Positions 7,922 through 16,622 of a stretch of 23,373 nt of DNA are shown here, in pieces; the first letter of the stretch is position 1; every line of letters starts with the position of its first letter. The position numbers were made by a program, and so were the translations under genes. The notes beneath the pieces are model-generated. The model was not told the DNA's origin and searched no databases. It worked only from the letters and a program-made list of their open reading frames with translations. The DNA is taken from NCBI GenBank assembly GCA_018985225.1, contig JADGIF010000073.1:1-23373 (forward strand). The letters run 5' to 3'. The stretch comes from Amoeboradix gromovi (taxonomy: Eukaryota > Sanchytriomycota > Sanchytriomycetes > Sanchytriales > Sanchytriaceae).

Positions 7922-8141
7922 AAGTAGTCTACTATTCTTCATTCATGTTCGCATTCAAGTTATTTCGTGGTGTCTTATTTTGCACCAAGACAAGGAGTGC
8001 ACATATTTCAAACTAACAAAAGGACTCTTGAGACAAGGAAAATCAGTGATCTCCATACAGCACAATCGAGATGGCGCTTTTACCTTTGCCATGCCGTTTT
8101 TCGAGTACTTAATACTTGGTCTGGTTAGGTTCACACGGAAG
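7922..8141. other. Spacer with open frames but no supported gene
   Basis: Both strands have frames of about 64 codons here (7955-8149 minus, 7980-8174 plus) without family resemblance or a nearby polyadenylation hexamer. I treat them as chance. Confidence 0.35.
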
Positions 8142-9071
8142 TTATACAATCAGTTTACTAAAAATACCAGCTAATGCAGCGGCAAATGACAACTTCAAGT
8201 TTCCCATCAAGTCTAGAGGTACACCAACAAACAAGCTCGAGAATCCATATTTTACAACTACTGTCCACCCCAGTCTAAAACCCAAGTCTATTATGTCTAC
8301 ACTATCGCATCCCATCAAATACGCTTCCAAACCAACGGTGCCGACCGTGGGAGTAGCTAGATCACTGTTTTTAGTGCCAAAATACAGACTTAGTAACCAA
8401 ACCACCAAAACCGAGAGATCCCTATCAAATAAATTCAAGTTGTACATAAATGACATATTTGCCATGTAGTTGAACAGATTCAGATGGCTTAATGCGCTCA
8501 GTGGGCCATCCACATAGCTTCCAAAGAAGGCTGTTATTGCAGCCATTATTATTAGATTTGTTCTTCTTTTCAATACAACTCTTAATAAATATAGCATTAG
8601 AGTCAAAAGCATTAGCCATAGAGCATCTTTTATGTATATTTCCCATTCCATTCCGTTATACCATTCATACCACTTTGGTTGCTTACAAGCAATAAATATT
8701 TGATGCGCGATTTTCTCTAACGAAAGGTTCAGCTGGCTCACATAACTAGATAGCATGTCACTCCAAACAGGTTTGAATGCAATGACTTTGAAGGATTGTT
8801 GTTGAAACTGGTTAAACCATTCAGATACGAAGTAGCCGTAGTTGTCTACAAAAGGCAGTATCATCTTCAGGTAAGCCAAAAAAGGCACATCGTTCAGTAT
8901 GTATATTTTGCCGCATACTCCAACAATCAATTTATCGCAAATCAGCAATTGAGCAATTCCTAGGTTTAATGGACGGCCTTTGCAATACGCACTCAGATCC
9001 TTGGGAATCGGTTTAGTAACATACAAGACGTATAAAAGTAAAGCAATCCAGATCACCTCCCTTGCTATCAT
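8142..9071 (-). CDS. Unknown multi-pass membrane protein, 309 aa
   Basis: I do not recognise the family. The first ATG (9071) opens with a hydrophobic segment at residues 5-20 (signal peptide or anchor). A soluble stretch of about 125 residues follows with Cys 30, 45, 53 and 129, so it is probably lumenal or extracellular with possible disulfides. Hydrophobic helices then lie at about 148-168, 172-187, 220-233 and perhaps 288-306. Charge pattern KRR at 168-170 after the second helix suggests a cytosolic loop there. Continuous frame, codon use and length argue for a real gene. It lies in the same orientation as KAR5 upstream but is separated from it by a Fanzor relic. It is one of only two genes here without AATAAA at the stop. 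Confidence 0.65.
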   Translation of the reverse strand: MIAREVIWIALLLYVLYVTKPIPKDLSAYCKGRPLNLGIAQLLICDKLIVGVCGKIYILNDVPFLAYLKMILPFVDNYGYFVSEWFNQFQQQSFKVIAFKPVWSDMLSSYVSQLNLSLEKIAHQIFIACKQPKWYEWYNGMEWEIYIKDALWLMLLTLMLYLLRVVLKRRTNLIIMAAITAFFGSYVDGPLSALSHLNLFNYMANMSFMYNLNLFDRDLSVLVVWLLSLYFGTKNSDLATPTVGTVGLEAYLMGCDSVDIIDLGFRLGWTVVVKYGFSSLFVGVPLDLMGNLKLSFAAALAGIFSKLIV

Positions 9072-9107
9072 AAATAATTATCGTACAAAGGGGTTTGTTT
9101 GCAGCTC

Positions 9108-9550
9108 GATTGTTTTCTTGAATAAATCATTCATCGCGAATTAGTATGCATTTTTGTATAATTTCAAGACTTTTCTGATAGCTTGAATACCTGATTTCTT
9201 CCTTTTCGCAAGTGGTAAATCAATTCTAAAGAAATAACTAGCAGGTACAGCATACATTCGTCTCAGACTGATAAGCTGGTCCAAACACGTAAATTTGATG
9301 CCATGTACAGGTTGTGGTTCTCTGAAGAAATCCAACTTTGAAATCTGAACCTGTACAAAGTGTCATTTGAAGATAGATAGAGATGATATGGCAGCAGGTA
9401 ACATATACATCAAGTATATGTATCCTTATTCAATCCCGCCTCAGAGTAGTGAAAGTGTGAGCAATCACTGTAACGGAGCATCTAGCATTGCTAGTTTCTC
9501 TGTGGAAATTCTCGATTTTCTCTGAAATCAGGAATTTCAACGAGGTAATT
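9108..9550 (+). mobile_element. Fanzor/TnpB-type element relic, copy B (best preserved zinc ribbon and RuvC-III)
   Basis: In a single plus-strand frame from 9301 it encodes CTGCG (Cys codons 9304 and 9313), CTKCH (Cys codons 9352 and 9361), then LKIDRDDMAAGNIYIKYM. This is the four-cysteine zinc ribbon plus the RuvC-III Asp (DRD at 9376-9384) of TnpB/Fanzor RNA-guided nucleases. One in-frame TGA at 9346 lies between the two Cys pairs. Everything upstream of the ribbon is lost or unrecognisable. The left 150 nt are nearly identical to copy A and are open on the minus strand. The right 120 nt are about 90 percent identical to copy A by eye. Non-functional as a protein. Confidence 0.78.
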
Positions 9551-9688
9551 TAATATATCATCATGCAAATAGATTACTGCCGAGTCCTTATTGTATTGAT
9601 GGTAAGCAAGTGATATTGCACTAACTCTTGGATAACATGAAAAAGTTTTAAGATTAAGAACTACAACTTATTTACGCATAACTATTGA

Positions 9689-9694
9689 TTTATT
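9689..9694 (-). terminator. AATAAA overlapping the KAR5-like stop
   Basis: CAA TAA A on the minus strand: the stop codon is embedded in the hexamer. Confidence 0.6.
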
Positions 9695-11228
9695 GCAACC
9701 GTCGATATTTAGATTGGATCTTGTGCTTTTTATGTTTGGTTTCCATTACTCTTCTATGAAACCGCTTTTTGTGATACAATGCCCAAGCTAGAGGTAATAT
9801 GAATACCAAGACGATTAAATACTCGTATACATGTAGAGTCAAATAAACAGAAAGTAATATAAAAATGATATATTTTGGATTCCACAGAAACAGAGCAACA
9901 CTAGTAATCACAATGTTGCTTAACCCAATATATTGAACAATGTAAATCACGTACTGTATGTTGAAATTGCTTGACCCTCCGTAGAGTTTGAAATTCAAAA
10001 CTAAATCCTGATATTTTTTAAAGACATTGTCTACCAATACAAGCATATTTCGTAAGAACTCTTGGAGCTTTTGCATGTTGTTTTTAGTTTCTGACATTAA
10101 CTGCATATTGTACAAATGTTCTTTGGTTAAAATATCTTGCGTTGACCTTGTAGTGTTAAGTAAACTCTGCTGAAATTCATTTGCAATTTTATTTAGGCCT
10201 TGAATAACTACGGAAAGTCTGCTGCTACTAGTGATACTCGATTCCAACTCTTTATTGACAATTGGGATGGCAGCTAATGAAACTGCAAGTTGACAGGATA
10301 TATCGTATAGTTGCTGATACTGTTGTAACTGGCTATCCAGTTGAAATTGCGCTTGCTTTAGACGATCAAGAACAGCTATCGAATTATTTTGAGTTATTCT
10401 GCTGGTTCGAACATGATCTACTTTAAGTTCATCCATCTTGTCACTCACCGCTTGACTCTTCTTAACTGATGCCGAAACAATTTGTTGAAGATCTAGCAGT
10501 TCTTGTCTTGCGGTTATAGCTTGCTTGGACAGAGAAACCATGACATCTTCAACTAAATTCATTATGGATTTGGTATTTGAGAAATGAGGTATTAGATCAG
10601 AGCCTTGTTGATTTAGCTCAGTAAGTAGAGATTTAATGTTACTCGAGTAATCATCGGTCATGTCTTTTAGTTTTTTAAACTCATCTGAGTGCTTTTTCAG
10701 CACGTTATAATTAAATAACTGTAGATAAGTTATATTTCTATAGATATCAGTCAGTTCCTCTTTTTCGATCATATATCTAACTGAATAGCACATCAAAACT
10801 GTTTCTTTAATATATCCCGAGAAGCTAGTCCACCATTGAGGCATCCTGCTAAGCGCATTAACACATTTATCTTGATTTAACTGGATACATTCTAAGGGAG
10901 GATCTAAAGAGGCAGTTTTTAACTCACATAGCGTTAACTCTATAGCAAAGCCTATCTTTTCTTCATATTTTAATTCCACCAAACATTTTTTCGATAATTT
11001 CAAGGCCGCAGATTTAAAACAGTCTTCTCTGCCGCTATACTGATCCAATTTGTTAACACCTAAAGCGATCATTTGCATCTCTTCCTTTGTTGCTGAGTGG
11101 ATCTGCTGATGCCAGTCTTTATCAGATGTCAGCTGCTCACTTGAAAACCATGCAAACAAAACTGTTAAAAACATAATATGAACGCAAAGATTTATTTTTT
11201 GCGACGACCTTATTTTTATTGGTGACAT
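9690..11228 (-). CDS. KAR5: Kar5/Tht1/GEX1-family nuclear fusion protein
   Basis: Nuclear-envelope protein needed for membrane fusion of nuclei after mating. It is 512 aa, near the size of yeast Kar5 and fission-yeast Tht1. Residues about 15-30 are a signal or anchor. A Cys-rich domain at about 65-150 has Cys 70, 82, 101, 114, 122 and 147 and the family signature PQWWTSFSGY at 130-139, followed by the C of VLMC. A long coiled coil fills about 155-410. Two C-terminal hydrophobic hairpins lie at about 423-450 and 453-484, ending in a very basic tail (KKRFHRRVMETKHKKHK). This layout is that of Kar5, plant GEX1 and animal Brambleberry. It starts 27 nt after the stop of the membrane gene upstream on the same strand. 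It implies that the organism has, or recently had, a sexual cycle. Confidence 0.85.
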   Translation of the reverse strand: MSPIKIRSSQKINLCVHIMFLTVLFAWFSSEQLTSDKDWHQQIHSATKEEMQMIALGVNKLDQYSGREDCFKSAALKLSKKCLVELKYEEKIGFAIELTLCELKTASLDPPLECIQLNQDKCVNALSRMPQWWTSFSGYIKETVLMCYSVRYMIEKEELTDIYRNITYLQLFNYNVLKKHSDEFKKLKDMTDDYSSNIKSLLTELNQQGSDLIPHFSNTKSIMNLVEDVMVSLSKQAITARQELLDLQQIVSASVKKSQAVSDKMDELKVDHVRTSRITQNNSIAVLDRLKQAQFQLDSQLQQYQQLYDISCQLAVSLAAIPIVNKELESSITSSSRLSVVIQGLNKIANEFQQSLLNTTRSTQDILTKEHLYNMQLMSETKNNMQKLQEFLRNMLVLVDNVFKKYQDLVLNFKLYGGSSNFNIQYVIYIVQYIGLSNIVITSVALFLWNPKYIIFILLSVYLTLHVYEYLIVLVFILPLAWALYHKKRFHRRVMETKHKKHKIQSKYRRLQ

Positions 11229-11255
11229 TTAAACAAAATATAAATGCTATTTCGG

Positions 11256-11705
11256 TTACTGGCTTTCCAAATCACTCAACCTTTTAAAATATATGGATGA
11301 GCGCCTATTTCTAAATTGCCTAAAAAGAATTCCATAGTTATCTCTCAAATAAATAATAATCCAGATTGCCACCCAACAAGCAGTACTAACAAAAACTTTA
11401 GCTATTTCTAAATTGACACCGTTCAAATTAAAGTAATTGAATTTGCTTAATATGCTGTAAGTACCGCCAAATGAAATGACATAGGACTTGATGTGGTAGC
11501 CGTTTGTTGCTAATATTGCAGCACCTACTAAAACGACCCTATCACTCAGCAGAACCTGGTCAAACAATAACTCAAATGAATGTTGGAATAATATGAAAAA
11601 ACAGAGAAGAATTGTCAAGAAAGATTTCTTTCTTATAGAGACAGCTACCAAGATGAAAACAAAGGCGTAAATGGCACTTTCTCTAATGATATCCGATACG
11701 TCCAT
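11256..11705 (-). CDS. Unknown small membrane protein, 149 aa
   Basis: Family not recognised. From the ATG at 11705 (MDVSDIIRE) it shows hydrophobic segments at about 10-24, 28-46, 55-68 and 101-120 and a basic Arg-rich C-terminus (RQFRNRRSSIYFKR). Four membrane passes are likely. The stop is only 27 nt from the KAR5-like start, so KAR5 transcription must begin inside this gene or both share a transcript. No AATAAA lies in that gap, which would fit the latter. Whether it acts with Kar5 is unknown. Confidence 0.6.
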   Translation of the reverse strand: MDVSDIIRESAIYAFVFILVAVSIRKKSFLTILLCFFILFQHSFELLFDQVLLSDRVVLVGAAILATNGYHIKSYVISFGGTYSILSKFNYFNLNGVNLEIAKVFVSTACWVAIWIIIYLRDNYGILFRQFRNRRSSIYFKRLSDLESQ

Positions 11706-11906
11706 CAATGGAATGCTGTCTCAGTTTACCCCAACATATCTATTTGGAACTGCCAATCAGTGGATCGAGAATTAATTTATGAAAATCTCTGTCGGCAAGT
11801 TAATTAAAGTTTTTTGGGAACAACATTATTAAGACTTTCAGTCAGTTGCCCTGAGCTACAAAATTGACTAAGCGTGGCTCTTAAGTTTTTCTCAAAATTT
11901 TGCAAA

Positions 11907-12403
11907 TGGGATATCAAATATAAAAACTGGACTAACTTTCTGTAATAACTTTGAACATTATTTCAGCTTTATTAATTTTATGGATTTAAGAGGCGAGTGG
12001 ACATTCAGCTAGCAGACGAGTATAAAAGGAAAATAAATAACTTTTTGTATCGAAATTTCAGAAATAAATATTCTGTACAGCTATTCTCTTACTCTTTCAT
12101 CCAATCTTTATTTCAAATAAAATATCACTATTACACTTCAAAGAAATAGATAAGAGTAATGATGTTAGTATAACATTACAAAATGACTCTAGAAAAGAGT
12201 ACCGTCTAAGAAAATGCACCTTTTGCTTAGATGCTCAAAGACTTCATATATTTGAACGAGATGCAGGGTCTTCTACTTTTATTTTGAAAAGAGGAATGCA
12301 ATCAATGAAAGAGTCTTGGTTTGAAAGAAGAAGATCTTTTAATTTCCTCCGTATGGATCACCTTTAAAAACGAGTTAGTCTAGTTTTTATATTTGGTTTC
12401 CCA
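11907..12403 (+). mobile_element. TGGGAC TIR element, copy 3 (497 bp), ending on the CHO2 start codon
   Basis: Starts TGGGATATCAAATATAAAAA and ends TTTTTATATTTGGTTTCCCA. The final A is the A of the CHO2 ATG. It shares with copy 2 the segments GAGGCGAGTGGACATTCAGC, GACGAGTATAAAAGGAAAAT and ACGAGATGCAGGGTCTTCTA. It carries an extra block of about 130 bp in the middle (about 12090-12240). The whole proximal CHO2 leader is therefore element sequence, and the TATA-like TATAAAAGG at about 12011 could serve as promoter. Non-coding. Confidence 0.75.
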
Positions 12404-14954
12404 TGTCTCAAATGACACAGATGGAGAATTTCCAAGGTGTGACTTCAAATGGAAAGAAGTTCAAAATCCCTGCAACTCAAGATATGATTAGTTCCGTATT
12501 TAGACCAAAAGAAGTTAATGCTTTCGATTTAGTTACTTTATCTTTGCTAATTTTGCAAATATCGGGATACTGTATTGGGCTCCCAAAGTGGTGCTACATC
12601 TCTATATTTATATTTTGGAGGCTTTTTTACAATGCAGGTCTTGGCTATATTCTTAAGATGCAGTCTGATCATAAATGGCTTTTTCTCCTAGCTAAAAAGT
12701 ACGAAATTTTTGATTTAGGAAAACCAAACAAAATTCAAAAGTTTTTCAAGACTCAGCTGGTCAAAAAGATGGGCGCTGACTACAAATATGAGGAGTCGCC
12801 GTTAGAGTTAAATGTGTGGTTAATATTTAGAGCGTTAGTCGATATAGTGTTATCAAATGATTTTTGCGCCTTTTTTGTTCTCTCTATATCACATGCAGAT
12901 TACTCGGTTTCCTCTTGGCTTGATGTGCTGAGATTCATTTTTGGGTCCTTACTGCTTGCAGTTAATTTATGGGTCAAGATTGATGCACATCGTGTTGTCG
13001 GTGATTTCGCCTGGTTTTGGGGCGATTTTTTCTTTTTGCTGGATAATCCTTCGCTATGCTTTGATGGCGTCTACGATGTAGCTCCCCACCCTATGTATTC
13101 CATTGGTTACATCGGCATGTATGGTGCTAGTTTGATTTCTAAATCATACACCGTGTTGTACTTGTCTCTAATGGCACACACCCTTCAATTCATCTTCTTG
13201 GCTGCTGTTGAAAATCCTCATATCAATAAAATTTATGGCCCCGAGGATTTTAAGAAACAATTCCTTGCCAGTAACCCTCACTTATATCCAATAATTCGCA
13301 CTTACTTTCAGCAAGATTTAATAATTTTTAAAAATTTTGATATGTATCGTAGCCACGATTTAGCTTTATGTTTTCTCATAGTCTATAGCATTCTAGTTGG
13401 CATGTTGAATCACCAAATTGCCGTAACTCAGTCTATCTTTTGGATAGTTCTTCATACTTACGGCACAGGGGCTGTTTTATATGGACAGAGTGCAGAAAAG
13501 CTGTGGACAAAACATTTCATAAAAAATGGCTTTTCTAATAAAGAAGCGTTTGATAACTGGAAGAAGATGTACAACGCATCACTTTGCCTAATGAATGTTA
13601 GTTTTGTTGTTGTTTCCATAAAGTACTATCAGTTTCCTACAGAGTGGACATACGGCTTTAGCGCATTTCAACACATAGTTGGTGCTCTACTAATTCTGCT
13701 CCAGTACTATGTCTCGATGAGTGTGTATGAAGTATTGGGTGACTTTGGGTGGTTTTGGGGTGATTTCTTCTTAGAAACTGTCCCAAACCAACTTGCTTAC
13801 ACAGGCATCTATAGGTTCATGAATAATCCTGACAGAATACTTGGCCATGCTGGGTTCTGGGGCATTACTGTAATATGCAATCATTGGGTGATATTTGCAA
13901 TCACAATATTTGTATACTTTAGTAACACATTGGTTTTATATTACGTTGAAAAGTAATCAATGATTAATATAGTCCACATATGCATATAATTTATGGTAAA
14001 TACATAAGAAAGGAATCAGGAGTGGAAAAGACTTTAAAAAAGGTTCTACCGCCACTAAGCAAGTTTTTAGAAATGTTTGAAAAAGAGAGACATTTTAACA
14101 GATCGCCATTGTTAGAGATAGTAGATAAAGCGGTTCCAGCCATTCGAGGTATAAGTGCAATAAAAGATGCTATTGGTGACAAAATGAATGATGCACACAT
14201 ACGAAGGGCTAGTAGCTTTGGGTTAATACCACTGGACGAGGACAGCTTGCAGTCCTACAGAATTAGTGTTAACAAATCAAGTTACCTACTGGGTGAAGCT
14301 GTAATTGCTGCTTACTCAATTCCTCATGATCACAGCAAATATGACTGGATTGGAGTGTACAAGTGCAAAGACGAGGAAGAAAAGGATGGAATCAGAGTGT
14401 CCACAGGATCTTCAAAGGGATGTTGGATGTATCTATGGGGCAACAAGAGCTATGACAACGATGGCAAAGATATTAAATTGTCAGATGTTGTTATATTTGA
14501 TGTAGACACAATGCTATTTGAAGTAGGAGAGTATGAGTTAAGAATTCATTATGATAATTCCCACAGAGTGCTATGTAAATCTCTACCTTTTAAAGTGGAA
14601 TGTAATAAAATTGATTTAACTATCAAATTAGAATCTTTGGACTATGATGTAGTGACCAAACAAGTGGCCGAGGAGTTGCTGTTGCATTCTCGGAATATAC
14701 TATTAAAACCTGAGCTGAAAGTTACAGATGATTTGATTTTAGTTGGAGATCTTCAAGAAAAACAAGCAAAACAGATATGCATTTTAATTTCAAAGATCTA
14801 CGGAGTAGATATTGCATGCAGGGCCATCGGGGAGGTATTGGATACAGTAGAAACAGTTGCAGAGAAAATATGTGAATATGTTGTAGAGGTAGGATTAAAA
14901 TCATTTGTAGTACGCGCTAGATCGAGATCACCTGGAAGGCAGCTAAATAAATAG
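12403..14954 (+). CDS. CHO2: Phosphatidylethanolamine N-methyltransferase (Cho2), two exons
   Basis: Catalyses the first SAM-dependent methylation of phosphatidylethanolamine in the ER toward phosphatidylcholine. Exons 12403-13952 and 13973-14954 give 843 aa (yeast Cho2 is 869). The protein has two tandem methyltransferase halves. The first contains GDFAWFWGDFF at 200-210, VAPHPMYSIGY at 226-236 and VENPHINKIYG at 259-269. The second contains GDFGWFWGDFF at about 446-456, NNPDRILGHAGFWG at about 474-487 and, only after splicing, VENPHMHIIYG at about 515-525. The exact echo between halves proves the splice point. Residues about 600-730 look like a SKICH-type beta sandwich (DWIGVYKC). The first ATG coincides with the end of a TIR element. 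A second in-frame ATG follows three codons later and is equally plausible. AATAAA immediately precedes the TAG stop. Confidence 0.93.
13953..13972 (+). other. 20-nt spliceosomal intron in CHO2
   Basis: GTAATCAATGATTAATATAG. Without its removal the frame stops at TAA in the intron's second to fourth bases. Removal restores VENPHMHIIYG, which matches VENPHINKIYG in the first half of the same protein. Probable branch-site sequence ATTAAT lies directly against TATAG. Confidence 0.88.
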
Positions 14955-14961
14955 GTTTATT
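14946..14961. terminator. Interlocked polyadenylation hexamers of CHO2 and NFU1
   Basis: The CHO2 AATAAA is 14946-14951, just before its TAG. The NFU1 AATAAA on the minus strand is 14956-14961 and overlaps its TAA. Any normal cleavage distance of 10-30 nt places each mRNA end inside the other gene's coding sequence. Confidence 0.6.
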
Positions 14962-15595
14962 AATTCTCCAATTTCTTTTCAAGGTTTTCGAATGCCGACC
15001 TAGTACTCTCTTCAGCCTGATCCAAAACCTGTTCAACGGCATTGATTTCGGGTACATAATGCTTCATCATAGACTCAATACCAGATTTTAAAGTTAGAAC
15101 TGATGATGAGCAGGTCTTGCAAGCACCTTGTAATTGGACCTTAACAATTCCATTCTCATAAGAAACATAATTAATATCACCACCGTCTTGTTGTATGTAG
15201 GGTCTTATCCGATCAGCAATCAGAGTTTTAATCATCTTAACAGTTTCACTATCACTCTCTAGTATCTCAGTATCCTTGTTCAGCTCTGAAATGTCATTGT
15301 AAAGTGCTTGTTTTGAATTAAAAAATTCCGTCAAAATCCCAAATATCTGAGGTTTTAAAGTGGACCATTCAGATCCTGGATCTTTTGTTAAGCTAACAAA
15401 ATCAGGACCAAAGTATACACCTTCAATACCTTGTATTTTATATAAATACTGAGCCAATGGAGATACTTGTTGATTAGACCTCGTAACATCTTGAGCATGT
15501 GAAGTAACAGTCTTACCGGGTCTAAACTTTAAAGCATTCGAGTTTGGGGTGTTCTCAACTTGAATAAAGAGACGACGAATAAAACTTTTCAACAT
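14960..15595 (-). CDS. NFU1: Mitochondrial Fe-S cluster protein NFU1
   Basis: Late-acting mitochondrial iron-sulfur carrier that delivers 4Fe-4S clusters to lipoyl synthase and respiratory-chain targets. It is 211 aa from the ATG at 15595. Residues 1-12 (MLKSFIRRLFIQ) form a basic amphipathic presequence. The Nfu N-terminal domain spans about 11-95 (TPNSNALKFRPGK, then GIEGVYFGPDFVSLTK). The NifU-like C-terminal domain spans about 115-190, with RPYIQQDGGDI and the cluster-binding pair Cys159-K-T-Cys162 in GACKTCSSS. The frame is open for 35 more codons upstream, but these run into the divergent dynamitin gene, and the presequence fits the chosen start. Yeast and human NFU1 are about 250 aa. 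Confidence 0.93.
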   Translation of the reverse strand: MLKSFIRRLFIQVENTPNSNALKFRPGKTVTSHAQDVTRSNQQVSPLAQYLYKIQGIEGVYFGPDFVSLTKDPGSEWSTLKPQIFGILTEFFNSKQALYNDISELNKDTEILESDSETVKMIKTLIADRIRPYIQQDGGDINYVSYENGIVKVQLQGACKTCSSSVLTLKSGIESMMKHYVPEINAVEQVLDQAEESTRSAFENLEKKLEN

Positions 15596-15621
15596 CCCAC
15601 TCAGTAACAAGGAGTATTGTG
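15596..15621. promoter_or_regulatory. 26-bp gap between divergent NFU1 and dynamitin start codons
   Basis: Only 26 bp separate the two ATGs. Core promoter elements for each gene must lie within the other gene's coding sequence, so the mRNAs probably overlap at their 5' ends. Confidence 0.7.
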
Positions 15622-16344
15622 ATGAAATTTGAGAATTTACCAGGATTTGATGCAACCACTCAAAATGTGTATGAGCACATAGTAAAGAGATCGGAGGCAA
15701 TGGATACTAGCGAGTCATTGAACTTTTCGAATCAAACCGTAATCGACCACTTGAACACTACAATGCCAAGCGCAGAATACAAGAAAAAGAATCTACTAAA
15801 TCAAGTCAAAGAATTATCAAAATTGAAAGATACAGATGTAAGTACCATATTAGCAAAAAATCAGCATCAAAAATTAGAAGAAATGGTGGAAGAAATTCAG
15901 AAAATCCAGTTGCAACCAACTACTAAGAATGCTTATTTGGCATTTGAAGATAAATTAAAAGCTTTGGAACTCAAAGTTGGAATAGAATACATAGATGTGT
16001 TACCCAAACTGCATGCTATTGAGCAAGCTGCTAAGTTTGTTCAGAAGAATGAAAAGTTGTTGGCCAATCCGCAAATGGTAGACTTGGCCAGAGCACAATC
16101 GCTTTCTCAAGTATACCAAAAATATGCGCCATTAAAAGACTCGCTTCCTAAATTAGTAGATAGGCTCAATATAATTAAAGAAGGACAGCTATTAACTAAT
16201 ATTAATAATCAAATAGTTGTGCAACAAACCGTAAATGAGCTAAAGTTGAACCTTTCCAGTTTGAAAGAATCCACGAAGAATTTGGAAAAATCGATAAGCG
16301 AAAACCAGCAAATGATAAAGAAACACATGGAAAATGCTTTATGA
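15622..16344 (+). CDS. DCTN2: Dynamitin-like dynactin subunit (p50/Jnm1)
   Basis: Dynactin subunit of the shoulder complex, linking dynein to cargo and spindle positioning. The protein is 240 aa from ATG 15622. The N-terminus KFENLPGFDATTQNVYE matches the dynamitin opening (LPGI....DVYET), used to bind the Arp1 filament. Coiled-coil stretches follow at about 45-110 and 185-240. In between, LPKLHAIEQAAKFVQKNEKLL and SLPKLVDRLNIIKEG resemble the conserved C-terminal dynamitin motifs. Human p50 is about 400 aa and yeast Jnm1 373, so this is a short form whose linker after the N-terminal motif is reduced. AATAAA is 16 nt past the TGA stop. Confidence 0.75.
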   Translation: MKFENLPGFDATTQNVYEHIVKRSEAMDTSESLNFSNQTVIDHLNTTMPSAEYKKKNLLNQVKELSKLKDTDVSTILAKNQHQKLEEMVEEIQKIQLQPTTKNAYLAFEDKLKALELKVGIEYIDVLPKLHAIEQAAKFVQKNEKLLANPQMVDLARAQSLSQVYQKYAPLKDSLPKLVDRLNIIKEGQLLTNINNQIVVQQTVNELKLNLSSLKESTKNLEKSISENQQMIKKHMENAL

Positions 16345-16622
16345 ACTGACCCAAAGATTTAATAAACAAATTAAACTCGATAAAAGTCACAGTTTCGAAA
16401 ATATCATGAATTTCTACGGACACTGACGGCTGGCCGCACCTTTGCATTTGTGTCTCACTCTGGCATTGTACTTAGAGCCGATTGAGTAGAGAAGGATACA
16501 AGTGTATGTTCCTTGCTCCCGCATTCTGTGCTCGGGCTTGTAGCGATTTCTATGAATCTAGAGTTTTCTGGTCGAGACGATTTGGAACGAGCAGGCAGAT
16601 GTGAAGAAATATTATAACTCTT
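16345..16622. other. Spacer downstream of dynamitin
   Basis: Contains the dynamitin AATAAA at 16361-16366. Otherwise nothing recognised. GC content rises from here into the adjoining pseudogene. Confidence 0.4.

Noticed and set aside
15596-15700. N-terminal extension of NFU1
   Set aside because: It would begin inside the dynamitin gene with a non-ATG codon. The shorter form begins with a proper mitochondrial presequence.
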